Source: Dipetalonema caudispina (Eukaryota > Nematoda > Chromadorea > Rhabditida > Onchocercidae). Taken from it: DNA of 64,000 nucleotides. Below the pieces are notes generated by a model that saw only the letters and a list, made by a program, of their open reading frames with translations, made no database searches and was not told the DNA's origin. This document shows positions 13,501 to 25,600 of the stretch, piece after piece. The stretch is from contig JABVXV010000052.1 in NCBI GenBank assembly GCA_013365325.1, forward strand, positions 1-64,000, written 5' to 3'. Position numbers and translations under genes: made by a program. How positions within the stretch are numbered: the first letter of the stretch is position 1; every line of letters begins with the position of its first letter.

Positions 13501-14252
13501 TAGTGCTGCGTTAAACTTCTAAAATCTGAGCAAATGATACACATCGACTTCTCTTCCTTGCCGAAACCTAAACGGCTGGCGAGCCAGCTTGCAAGAAGAA
13601 AAGGTTAGGAGATAAGTTGAGTACCACAAAGTGGTACAACAAAAACTCTTGCCTCTTGCCATATTTTAAAATAATCTGATGAAGTGCTCTAAGTAATGCC
13701 AAATACTATGCCATAATTGTTTGTTGAAAGGCTAACTTATTTCATATGTGGTAACGAATACTAAATAAAACAGAACAAATCATTCAGTTTTAATGAAAAA
13801 TTTAAATTGAAATGGCACCAGAAAATATAAAATTAGGGATTCCAAGCGAGCAATAAACTACTGAATTAAAAGGCCAGCAAGTTTTGAAAACTTGATTTAG
13901 GAACGTAATTTCAATTCATGCATAATTTTTATAAAGTCAATAAACCGTGGCTCTAGCATGGAATCTAATTTAGTAATCTGTCCCTTGCTAAGCATTATCA
14001 ATTGTACAGATGTAGATACACTGATATAAACAATAAAGTACCTTGTGAACAATCACTTGCAGTTAAACTGTTCATCGCACCACCTTCTTGTGGAGTGCTT
14101 GGATGCATCATAATTCGTGGAAGCTGTCGTGCTGCTGTACGCTTTCTACTCAAAACATCATTACTTCGTGCAGCTGCCATGTCACTATTGGATTTCGATT
14201 GTTTATGAGATGCTGAAGTTGACGACGAAGTGCATTCATCGACAGAATACAT
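10530..14252 (-). CDS. nipi-3: Tribbles pseudokinase (NIPI-3/TRIB family)
   Basis: Ten minus-strand exons: 14252-14042, 13040-12913, 12831-12715, 12564-12467, 12282-12028, 11941-11750, 11605-11511, 11335-11201, 11086-11001, 10760-10530. Phases close and give 515 aa. Residues 1-150 are Ser-rich and probably disordered. The pseudokinase domain covers about 118-415. The catalytic loop reads IVVRDVKLRKFVF, so the His of HRD and the Asn that binds metal are replaced, and no DFG motif follows. The activation region SCPAYVAPEIL is the Tribbles form. After the kinase fold comes EDQVVPAF at about 446-453, matching the COP1-binding DQxVP motif. Tribbles proteins scaffold the COP1 ubiquitin ligase and MAPK kinases; in C. 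elegans, NIPI-3 acts in infection and stress signalling. A TTTTCAG about 20 bp upstream of the ATG suggests trans-splicing. The exon 5 donor is the weakest junction. Confidence 0.93.
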
Positions 14253-17056
14253 TACTATCAATAAGAGTTCGCTGAAAATTTACCTTAGAAACTTCAAAAT
14301 TTTTACCATTAACAGCAAAGAACTCTTTTAAAAGATAATGGATAGTCTAGTATAGTTCATCCCAGAAACACCAGCATGAATACAAAGACTGCTGTGCTCA
14401 ACATCATTCAAATATCGGAGATTTTTGTTGATATCTCTATAAGTTAGAAAACTGTGTAAGTGGATTCCCCTAGGCACTCAACAGCAGTATAACTTTTGAA
14501 ATTGACACGTTATGCTCTATCATAATTATAAACTTCTCAGGTCTACAAAGAGAAATTTATTTATAACACTCGGGATTGGAACTTAGAACCAAAAATAATA
14601 TACTAGTGATTCTAATAGTTGTTCTTACCAGAATCAATAGTGTCTTGTTTCGTGACATCAATTGCTTATTTAGTTCCTTGAAATAAATTGATGAGAAAAG
14701 GCCTTACCACGGAAGAGCGTCGTACCCGTATGGTTTTTGGAAAGCTAAAATATGAGAATCACAGCGTAAGACGTTTAGATGCCTCGTCGACTCCTCTAAC
14801 AATTCATTTCACATTTAATGAAACAATACCACCACTGTAAGTAAATATCCAAATAAGCGTATAAATTGCAGCAATGTCTGCAATGATAACATTAGTTAAA
14901 TGAGAATCAAGAATCAAAAATCGATGCGATATTTACTAATCGCCCATTTCATCACGATCACAAAATGCAAATAAAGTGGGAAAATGACGAAACAGAATTT
15001 TACAACTACTTAACTATTGTTAACTATTGTTAGCATTAGTGCTACAAAACACATTCTCTCATGCTATCATGCATTTAAGTATGCACAATGCATGCTCGTG
15101 CACAATGCAGCACTGCATCTTCGCATTCATTCTTTCGTAAATAAATTGAATTGTGATATAGACAACTATGCTACACTCAAAATTCATAAATTTACGACAT
15201 CAATAGTGGCAGAAGGAGGAGAACAATTATTTCTATGTTTTAGAAATTATGCAAAGAAATGAAGTGAACTTGATGAAAGAGAATGAGAGAGAATACGGGA
15301 GGTAATGATGTTAGTATAGGAAAAATGTGGAGAAGAGAGAGATGATATTGATAAATATGAGGATAAGTGAAGTAAACAACTAATCGAAGTTAAAAAGTGA
15401 TGTTAAACAGTGAGAAGATGAGGAGGAATGTGGGAAGGAAGGAATGAATGGATATGTTGCTGTTCAAGCAGTGAGAGAGTAAAGAGTAAAGGAAGATCTA
15501 TTCGAATGATGACGTCATTAAGGAATAATTAAATGATTTTAAAATTATTATTATTCAAGGCCTATTCCTCCCGAAGATTTATTCCTCAGTATAAATTAAA
15601 AGACCGGTACGAAGTACACCTCTCTATCCATTTCATCACTAATATTTCGTCACAGCTCACCACTGTCTGTCTGTATGCATGTCCTGTAGGTGTATGGTCT
15701 GTTAGTGAAGGATGTAAAGTGCTCGCGAAATTTTGAAATGAAAAATGTAAATGCGGGGGTGGACTATAAATGAACTGTGATTGACAGAAGGGCTGATTAG
15801 ACGAGGACAATTTCGCCCATGCGCATCACAGCCCTTTTTCTTCCTCTTCAGTAATAATCCATTGATAGTATATTGATGAATATCAAATCATTAATTCTGT
15901 AATTAAATCCTAATTTTGTTCATGAGACCTCTTCCATATTTAAATAGTGAGCTTTTTGCAATTCATTGAATTATCAAATATCGAATAAGCGAAAGTTTTT
16001 CGAAAATCCTTTATAATAAAATTTATAATGGTTGAAATATGGAGAGATAGTAAAGGGCAATGATGGAAAGTCTTGCAGATGTCAATTAAATATGAGACGG
16101 AGAAGGAGGAATTTATTCAATTGTGTCTCTCTGCATAGGCCTTATCGTCCTGAGATATACACAGTGCCAACTGTGCAATGTGCTCTTGGTGGTCATTTCG
16201 ATGCGAGGGACATTTCGGGAAGACCATCCTTCTTTCCATTATCTTTTCTATACCTTCTGTGTTATTGCTTTCTAGACTGGATTCTATTTGTCTACCGGAT
16301 AGACAGGTAGCAGTTTTCTTCAATTTCTATATATCCTGAAAGGAATTCTACAATTGCAACTATCAAAAGAACAAGCTAAAGACAAGTTTGAAGTTCGAGA
16401 AATGTTCCACATACAGTTTAATCGTAGGAATCAAAGCTTATAATTTTTTCTTTTCTCACTGCTGACCATCGTAATGGCAATTGGGACATTGACGTTTATA
16501 TCTGCTTTGTGTCACACGAAAAGAAAAAATGGTAGCATGGATACAAATTGCTCTCTTTCCGGAAGATGACTGATAAGGTGGAGATGAAAGATAGGCCATT
16601 TTACTTTTACAATTTGCATTGAAATAGAGCAATTATCAAACTATATAAATGAAATAAAGTATAATGTCAAACATCATTGTTGTCGAATTGTTTATTGCTG
16701 GATGGATGGTAACAAAAATAACTGGTCAAGGCTTTGGGATCATCCGGGACCCTCAGAGGTGTACACTTTATTCCTTCTGTTTTATTGTCATGCCAAATTT
16801 ACTGGGCGGTTTTCCAACTAAAAAGTTTACAATGAAAATTTAAACAAAAATAATGACGTAGGTGGGGATGAGATCTAATACTGAAACCTTTCTACGATTA
16901 TAGTGAAGCGTACAACAATGCAGTTAGTTATACGGACATATAGCGTTGTATAAGCTAGAAGCGGATAATTTGTGGTAGTAGTGATAAGTAATCCAGCGGT
17001 ATTATTCTATGATAACAGTAATGTCTTGAGTTTAGTAATGATTATTTAGTGATAAT
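14253..17056. other. Divergent intergenic region between Tribbles and PDZ copy B
   Basis: No supportable exon on either strand. Includes a strand-biased purine-rich tract (about 15255-15480) and presumably the promoters of both flanking genes. Frames at 15017-15262 and 16032-16310 lack splice sites and protein-like composition. Confidence 0.5.
15255..15480. other. Purine-rich tract
   Basis: The + strand is dominated by G and A here, with repeated GAGA, GGAGG and GGAAGGAAGG-like runs and very few C. It is not a simple tandem repeat. Such asymmetric tracts can be promoter GAGA elements or triplex-prone DNA; the function here is unknown. Confidence 0.55.
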
Positions 17057-19542
17057 ATGCATGAATTGGAAACTGTAGTGTATCAGGATGAACAGTTTTG
17101 AATCTTAAACATTCTGGATATATTTAGGAAACAATAATTTTGAATAAGCCATTCGGTGTAAGAATTCAAAAGACTACACGGAAGGTATGTCGTTCAAATT
17201 TCATTTCATCTTTAGAATTCCAACTTCATTTTTTTCTTTTAGAGATAGCTGGAAATTTCATGAAATACTGTTTGTATATGAAATGATAAGATATGCAGTT
17301 ATCCAGGATAAGAAAAGACAGATTTATTAGAAGTACTGCTTTGCTTTAGATAGTGTACGTGGATACATACGGAGCGGCAGCTAATTTGGCATTCGTCGGC
17401 GATATCATTCTTTCTGTGGATGGCATTGAAATTCATGATCCTGTGACATTAATAAGAATTATGCGCAGGCCTACATCTGTATATTTTATTTAAAAATATT
17501 TAATGTGCTTTGAGGAAAGTATTGTCGATATAACGTATCGCTTACGGATAGATTGTTTCATTGATAAAATGCGGAGGGAAAGGAAAGTTATCATCTTTTG
17601 ATGTAGTAACATTATGAAAAACTCACTTATTACAACAGTTAGATCACTGATAAACTTCAAAAAAAACTTCAGATTATATGTCATCTTTTAAAATAGTTGA
17701 GGACTTTTGAATGTTTAGAAAGCTTCTGTAAAAGTTCAGCGAAATGCATATTCTCACTGTCGTCGCATTCAATCTACTGTTGATACATTGATAATGAAAC
17801 GTGAAACTAAACTGCTACGAGCTGTCAATGTTTACGCAGTAACTATCCTTGATTGTTAGAAATAAAAACAAATTTTGAACTTCAGTCGATAAAAATTTGA
17901 CGGATTTCATTCTACATCATAATTGGTCCAAATAAAGGCTCTGTGATTCATAGAGATGAGCTGTAATTAATACCATATAAGTTATGCTTTACTTATCTAT
18001 TCACTCCATTTCTTTTAATTTATTGATTAACTCATTATTATATTATTTATTCGTGATGTTGACAGGTTTGCGTCCATGCGAGAGATATGATACCTCCGGA
18101 TGAGAGCGACTTGTTGGGGTTATCGGTATCATATGATGCTCGAGAACGACTTCAAGTAGCTTCAACTAGATCTTGGAGCCTCGCTGCTATTCACTTGCGT
18201 CCAGGAGATACTATCAAGCAAATTTTCTAATTATCTTGAACTTGGCATTCTGAAAATTGGAAATTAAACCCATGAAGTTCAAGCTAAGGGAATAAACATT
18301 TTTAACGCTAGCAAAATATCATTATCGAAATTTCCGGAATAACTGGAAAATTTTCCGAAATTATTAAAAAATTTCTCCAGCAGGATTCTCAAAACCAATT
18401 CAAATTTTAATAATAGCTTAGCCTACTTAATTTTGAATTGTTTATGAATAAATAACACGCTATCGAGTTTTTCTCAGAGAAGTGAATCGTCATCCAGTTG
18501 CATCAAAATCTATGTTGCTGTACTGGATACTGGCAAGCATGGAGAAAAATGGTTTCGTAAGTGTTCAGTATAGCTGGGAATTACTTTAAAAATACGTCAC
18601 ACTGGTACCCACATATCCGTAACCTAATGTTTTCACTTATTATGTACTCACTGCCTGAAATGCAATCATTAAAAGACACCATAATTTTGGCTTTTATCAG
18701 TGTCTTACAGATCAGTTCCATTAGTATTATCAACCAGTGATAAAACTGTTTGTTATAGGTTGAACTACTCATTCATGGTAATGTCGATCAAAACGTTGTT
18801 TATGATTACGAGCTCGAAATGCCTGAAGACGTAGTAGCTATAGCAACGAAACAGGTATATATCACTCCATTATAATCATTAGATAAAAAACCCTTTACAA
18901 TTTAGTTCGACTTTTCATTTGATCTTCTTTGGGCTTAGAAATGCGAGCAATTTCCCATAAACTATACTCTTTCTATCGAGGGAAGACAATTACATCTTAA
19001 ACCGATAAGAGATTTCTGAGAAAGAAACAGCCAAACATATCAGCATTCTTATCGTGAGGTTCATTTCATTTTTCTTCATTCCTACTAAAATTTTGCCTTT
19101 CGGAACTTTATCTGAATTCACTGGAAGTAATAAAGAAGTTTTTACTTATTATGAGGTCACATACCAATGCATACAGTCATAAAACATGAAAATGATGGCA
19201 CCTATAAAGTGCTGATTTTTTCCAGTTCAAAAAAAAAATATCTACCGCAACAATAAGACGCACTGCTGGTTTTTTGAAATTTGGAAAAGATAAGATTTTC
19301 AGCTTGACAAACAATGTAAAAGTTGGAAAATGGTACAATTTCAGATAGAAACGCTACGGACAGTGTCTTCTAAACAACTTCAAGAAAGGAAAACAATTTT
19401 GAGGAAGGACCTACCACCCCCGAAGCGCCAAATATCAGTATCTATATGTGATAAAATCATCGAATTTCCCATTGGAAGTGATTACGATCCAAAAAAGTTG
19501 CGTAAAGGGAGAAAAGGTCGAGTACAGACAGCGACTAGATAG
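17057..19542 (+). CDS. Two-PDZ-domain protein, copy B (paralog of copy A)
   Basis: Exons: 17057-17074 (tiny, tentative first exon), 17128-17184, 17350-17478, 17719-17823, 18066-18217, 18478-18556, 18759-18854, 19345-19542. The product is 277 aa. First PDZ: loop KPFGVRI, then NLAFVGDIILSVDGIEI. Second PDZ: loop LLGLSVSY, then HLRPGDTIKEVNRHPVASK. Exons 2, 3, 5 and 6 are exactly as long as in copy A (57, 129, 152, 79 bp), and the remaining exons differ by whole codons. The tail is basic (RKGRKGR) and shares IGSDYD with copy A. Exon 5 must end at a GC donor, because no GT is available at the homologous position. The 18-bp first exon is the least certain part; the true start may lie elsewhere. 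Peptide ligands are unknown. Confidence 0.82.
18218..18477 (+). other. GC-AG intron in PDZ copy B
   Basis: This intron begins with GCAAAT and ends with TTCTCAG. The homologous intron in copy A begins with GTTAAT at the same codon phase. Using the GC site keeps both flanking exons at exactly 152 and 79 bp, as in copy A. Reading through instead hits a stop three codons later. Confidence 0.75.
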
Positions 19543-19564
19543 AAAACTTCTTGACCTCAGCTTA

Positions 19565-19570
19565 AATAAA
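19565..19570 (+). terminator. Polyadenylation signal for PDZ copy B
   Basis: AATAAA 23 bp past the TAG stop on the coding strand, within a 292-bp convergent gap to the STEEP1 gene. Confidence 0.5.
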
Positions 19571-19834
19571 TTTCGAATTTCAAGCGAACTTCTAATCAAA
19601 AAAATGTGCATATAGTTTAGTATAATTGATGCTTTAATGGAACTTGGGCAGTTCTATGTTTGTGCAAATGATAAAAGTGATGGAAATTTCAGGATAAATA
19701 TTTAACAAAAGCAAAAGTATAATCTTTCAGGAAACTCGATATTTTGATCTACTATTCTTCCGTTACTATTTCCGATGAAATCATAATGGTTGAAAAATAT
19801 ATAAATATATATATACACACCAGAAATTAATACA

Positions 19835-21527
19835 TCACAACAGCGTTCCTCGCTTGTTCTCCTCTCGTCTTTTCTTCGCCTCAATTAACTCTTCCGAAAC
19901 TTGATTTTTCAACATTCCTTTCCTTTTCATTTGGTATTCAATCATGCGGGCATTCAGTGTATATGATTCTGCTATTTCTCGCTAAAATAAATTGAGGAAT
20001 AACTTGAACAATAACCGATCGTTATGCTGATAATACAGTCTGTTAATTATTGTTACTAAATTACGAAATCTGGCCATATAAGTTTCACACGGTTTTTAAA
20101 CTAACGTGACAGTGATTTCGCAAATCCGACCGAAAGCCTAATTTGGCGTGAGATTTGAGAGAAGCAAATAAATCTAAAGCTCTAAAAGTTCGAGTAGGAT
20201 GACACACTCAACTCTGCGAATTTTGAGTCCGGACTTTTATACCTCGACTACAGAGTGGATGGATATCATATTCTGACATATCAAACCGAAGTATCATAAT
20301 AGTGTTATAGAAAGTGACATAACGTACGTATGAGCAAGTAGACTATTCTTATCTCTTTTGAAAAAGTAAAAAATCTAGCCTAGAACTCCTCCAAGTTGTT
20401 AACTCATTAAAAAATAGTGTCTTGCTTACCGCCTCCAGCTCATCCTCCGCTTCTTCGACCGTAGAAACAGTGACTGAACCAACCTTCCCTTGATTTTTTA
20501 CATGTTTCGTCATGATCACCTGCAATAAAACCATATGGATCTATTCAAATAAAAATTATAATAAAATAAAATATTCACAAATCCACTGATTACGGCAGGA
20601 GAGAAATACAGAGATCGCCAAGATAAAAATGCTAACTGACCTTTTTAACGGGTTGCTCCTCGTTTGCAAGTTTAAGGCCACCAATCTGCTGCGCAGAACG
20701 TACAGCATTATCGAAGATAAAGAGGTAATTTTTAAAGTTGAATGGATGGTAGTAGAAAAGCGGAATCCCACATTTATGACAATTTTTTCTATACTGCTGT
20801 TCCAGTCCTTCTGTTCTGAAAACAGATGAAAATTTAGATATCAAGAGAAAAACTCTGAATATTACATTTCAAAGTGAGTGAGTCATAAGTGAATTCAAGT
20901 TACATATTTTAGTATTTTTTTTAGTTTTTGCTGGAGAAAATAAGTTTAGAAATACCAAAATAATATACAAATTTCCAGCATACAAAGTTTACCTTCGTAC
21001 ATAAACAGTATCACCATTAACACCAAATGTTTTAGCTTCCGTACGTGCGGGATCAATGACACGCGATCGATCGCGCCGCCGTAAAGGCATCCTTGTTATC
21101 AATGTATCTGTTATCATCGCTATCTGTAACATGATTGGGTAATCCACCAAAATGACAACTAACATTGCATGTCAACAGACTGCCAAACCATTGGTTGCTC
21201 CTGTCCTACCATAACTTATCATAAAAATTTGCTAATTAATTGGCCTCCTCTCATCTGAGCCCTGGCTAACCCAGCCATACATACATACTAACTCTTTTAA
21301 AGCTTAAATGCTACATATATTTCTCATATATTTCCGATTAACTCCTTTTTACCTATTAAAAGAGGATCTGAAATAGGTACCTGTCCACAATGGCAATAAT
21401 AAGTATGCAATGGTTTAACAAAATGTTCTTCTCGATCTTGTTCATCGATGATTTTACCTTCTCCTCGAAAACGATCATCTTCTACATGTTCCACTTCATG
21501 TGGATCCCCTTCTATCATCGATGTCAT
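19835..21527 (-). CDS. STEEP1: STEEP1 homolog (STING ER exit protein family, CXorf56-like)
   Basis: Five minus-strand exons: 21527-21381, 21123-20993, 20815-20641, 20519-20430, 19981-19835. Phases close and give 229 aa, against about 220 in mammals. Shared landmarks in order: [10 protein letters not shown] near residue 42, [13 protein letters not shown], the segment [36 protein letters not shown], and a basic helical C-terminus ending RGTLL. The Cys pairs (YCHC and CHKC) suggest a metal site. In mammals STEEP1 promotes COPII-dependent exit of STING from the ER; the family is also present in animals without canonical STING, so an older trafficking or nuclear role is likely. The ATG at 21527 was chosen as the first in frame; a second ATG follows three codons later. 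Confidence 0.93.
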
Positions 21528-22663
21528 CTTCTTTGCAACACGTACACACGTCCCTAACGTACGTCAACAAGCTATAAAAACGACGTGAAAGTGAAACAAC
21601 GAATAACTAACAATACATCAATTTATTGGACGCAAAATTCTACGCTGCAAATTTCGAAACCGACCAGTGCTCTCTTTAAAACTGTGCTATTTCCAATCAC
21701 TGTCATACAAACCTCTCTACATTTTCTTAATTTATGCAACATATGCTTCGTTATTTTTATTCATCTCTAACGTCACTCGAATCAATCTCTTTCGTCGTAA
21801 CCCATAATGTTATCTTTAATAAGTTCTCAGTTCTCTCTGCTCTCTCTCAGTTACCGTAGTCTTACATCACCGTTTATCTTCATATATTTTACGTGATCTC
21901 CGAGAGTGTGACATGAGCGCCGATATATAGTTATCTAGAAAAGAGTCCTTCACACATTGTTTATCCTTTATATTTTAGACTGGATCCGGAAAACTCATCG
22001 GTTTGTAGAATACGTCAACATAAGCTTACATTTGTTAATTGCATTAACAATTACCAACTAATTGTAAAATGCTTTAGACTTTATTAATACTCTATGATTT
22101 GTTATACGATTATATGATTGTTATGTTTTGAATGAAGTGAATTATTTGTATTCTCGAATATTGTTTTACTGAGTTCTACGCTTAATTTGTCCTTTCATAT
22201 ATTCGAATACACAATATAGGCATGAAACATGGCCAACTATAACCGTAAGTTAGGAACTAGAAAGGTTAAAAGTAAGGAATGAATTTTGCTGAGGTGTATA
22301 TTTGAAATAAATGAGTGAAGTAATGTGTTATCGGGATTTTTTAGTAATTCTCTAATTCCTTTTGTATTATTTTGGGATGTGGAATATGTTTTCTTGACTA
22401 ATCTGTTAAGGCAGCTTCAGAAAATCCCAACTTCCCAGAGTATTTTGCAACTCTTTTGTCGAGCAAAGTGGCGTGCAAATTGTCCTATAAGTTAAAGAAA
22501 AGGAATTCTTGGAGAAAGGTTACTACATATCACCTGGGAATGGAAATGTTAGACTCCATGCTCATAAAGCTCTTCATTCTTCGGTCGTTATGTCCTTTCA
22601 GTTATTAAAATCCTCTTTGGGGTGAAATATTTGTTGGCAAACACGGTTATATTTCAGGTAAGA
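21528..22663. other. Divergent promoter region
   Basis: Separates STEEP1 (minus) from the unknown repeat-protein gene (plus). A short frame starting ATGGCC at 22228 ends at a GTAAGT donor, but its phase does not match the next exon, so it is not included as coding. A TATTTCAG ends 7 bp before the ATG at 22664, a likely spliced-leader site. Confidence 0.5.
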
Positions 22664-25600
22664 ATGTATGGTGTCGTTGTTACTTCACCACTTAACGAAG
22701 CGGAAATAATGCATATCGTTTATGTAGAGGAAAAGATTCCTCTTCTATTCATTAAACGAGTTCCAGTATCAAACAGAACAAAATTGACCAAAGAACAACG
22801 TAAAGATCTCGAGAAGGTGATTGGTTTGAATTTTATTTATTCATTTTGCACATATTTTCTTTTTAGTTTGTGGCTTGTAAACTTTATTTTTCCCTCTCCT
22901 ACTGGGAAAGTTTTCGAAGTTCACCAATCTTTTAACACTAAAAAAGACTCACTGAATTGTAACTAATATCTTCAAACTCATTACTTACTACAAAAAACTC
23001 GAGGACATGGATACCAACTCGTAACAACTCTATTACCTCATACCAATAAATAAAAGTTATGCAAATTTAGCTTATGCGAGTGAGCTAAATGTTACTTTAA
23101 AATAGGCAACAGTTTGAAGAATATTTCAGGCTGAGAAAAGTAGATCTCTTTCATTCGGTGACTGGATTGAATTTGAAGAAAGGGATATTAGAGAAGGCTG
23201 CATTGAGAAGTATGTAAAGATATACCAATTGAATCCCTGCCGTAGCAGTGGCGACCATATGCAGGTAAGATATTGCCTAGTAAAAAGCGAAAAATTCAGT
23301 GCTTGTAAACTCATTTCAGATATAAGTTCATGCTTTACTGCTCTGCAATAAATTTACAACTTTTTTTTTACTTTGCTTTAATGCTTTACACCAAATTCCC
23401 CTATAAAAATGAAAATGACAGAGGAAAGTGCATTCATCATATATCTGGTCTTCCAGGATACTTCGGAGTCGGGAAGTTCATTGGAAGTGGAGTTAAAGAT
23501 AAGGTATTATTAATCTATAGGACATCACTTATTACACCGTAGTGAATGCTAATAAAGTCGTTTTTTTTTGAACTTGTTAAATAGAAGGGATTTGGCTGAT
23601 TTTGTCTTTGACAACTTGATCATTACAGATTGAATCGACTTGTGTCTTTTCACCATTAGCTCGTGGATGGGAGAGTGAATGTTACTGTGAATTGTTCGGT
23701 AAAGTTCGAGTTAATCCGGAATTGAGAAACTGTTTTCTTGCTGACGTTGCGTACCGGTAATCCCTAAAAACAAATTCATTTAAAAGCTCATTGCTATGAA
23801 GTTAGTATTTGACTATATAAATATGTGCCTATGGTACTTTATGGAACTTAACCTCATGACATCAAGGTGATCCTAAATTTAAAGAACGCCCTTTCTATTG
23901 CTTTACAAATAAGCAATTTTCCTTATTAATCAGCATGTAAATTTTGTTTTCGTTAATCCTAATTTTTTTAGCTGCTGGATTTCTGTGGAGGTAACACGAA
24001 TATCGTCTTTGAATGTTGAGCTTGGCGAATATATTGATGTGTCAGAGGAACAGAATCTGGTGAATGAAGCGGTAAATTCTGCTTCTTGTTTGAAAATCAA
24101 TAATGCAGTTTTATCTTTAATAATCTATGGTTCAGTTTTCGAAGTGATGGAAACAATATTATTTCCTAAATTTTAAATTCAGTCAATTTTTTATTCACGA
24201 GGATCCGGGAGTTATAGGTTTCAAAACTCATGAATCCTTAATATTTGAAATCAGAATTTAAAAGAAATTTTTCTAGTTGTTTGCATTACAATCCCATACC
24301 ATAAGTAGTAAGAAAATTAAAGAATGGACATTCAGTTTTTTGCCATTTGCTAAAAATTTTGTTTGCAATGTGCGACGCGCTATTGTAAAATGAAGTCAAA
24401 TAGAAGGCGTTGCAATTATCAAACAGTTGTAAGGAATAGTCGAAAATTGTTGAATAACTCAGATTATCAGAATATAATTTTTAGCCTTGGAATCGTGAGG
24501 ATCCTCGATTTGTTACCATCATCAGTAGCGATACCGATGAGAGCAATTCGGATTCAGGGAAAGACGTTCCTCAAGTATCGTATCCCTACGAGGTATCATC
24601 TGTTTTATCTGTTCACGTCTACCATTTTTCTGCTGAGATAAAACTACTTGTTATGAGTTTTCTCACATCATGATTATTATGCCGACGATGAATCAGTCAT
24701 GTTGTTTTCTCTCGATATTTTGTAGGGTTGAGATCCTTACTATCTTAGTTTGTTTTTTTGGATTTCAATTTTGAGAAATCTCCAATATTTTATTCATAGA
24801 CATTTTTTTTTGCATTAATCATAAAATATTAATGGGGAAATATGAAGAAAATTAGGACTAAGGTTAAGGAGGAAGATGCGGAGAAGTTCGAGAAGAAGCA
24901 GTATCCTATATGAATTTCAATTCGCCTTAGCCTTTCCTACTTAAAATACACACGATCCTAAAAATCAGTTTAGCTTTCAAAAAGCAGTTTATAAAAATCA
25001 AGTAATCTGAATTCCGAAGTGGTGGATATAATACCTTGATAAATTTTCATAGAGTTCAAGAGACTGAACTATTTTTTCTCAATTATATACTTTTAGCTTA
25101 TGAAAGTTGTTCTCATTTGAATGAAAGTTGAACATTGCGACTAATTATTGTCGACACTTGTCCGCTGAACCAATCTTAAACCTTCGTCTTTCGGGAAATT
25201 TGATTTTCCGCTGTAGATTCTTTTTCCATTCGTTTTTTAGTTGAGATTGTTAGAAATAAGGGTATAAAACCTGTGCTGAATTACTTCAAGAAATATGAGA
25301 TCGCTTGCTTTGGAATATATGCTATTTGTTTCTGATTTTCTGCAAAAATCCAAAAATTGGAAAAGAGGGTTGAGAGTCTGGTAAATGCCAGAGTAAACTT
25401 TATTTGGAACAAAAGAAATACAGTGGTCTGTCTGTCCAGTCCTTGAATTATATCTTTTCTCAGTTTATTTGGACGTGAAATCTTGATATGTTAAAGCAAC
25501 TGGATATTATAAGTATTAAAAGAGCAGTAGAGATAATAAATAATGCAGAATTGCAGTAATGACGTTGAGTTTTGCAACACGTCCCATAGCAGACTGTCCA

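Noticed and set aside
16032..16323. Overlapping frames on both strands
   Set aside because: Antisense pair of chance frames with no splice context.
22228..22244. Short ATG frame ending at a GTAAGT donor upstream of the unknown repeat gene
   Set aside because: Its phase (1) does not match the next exon, which already has its own ATG just after a good acceptor.
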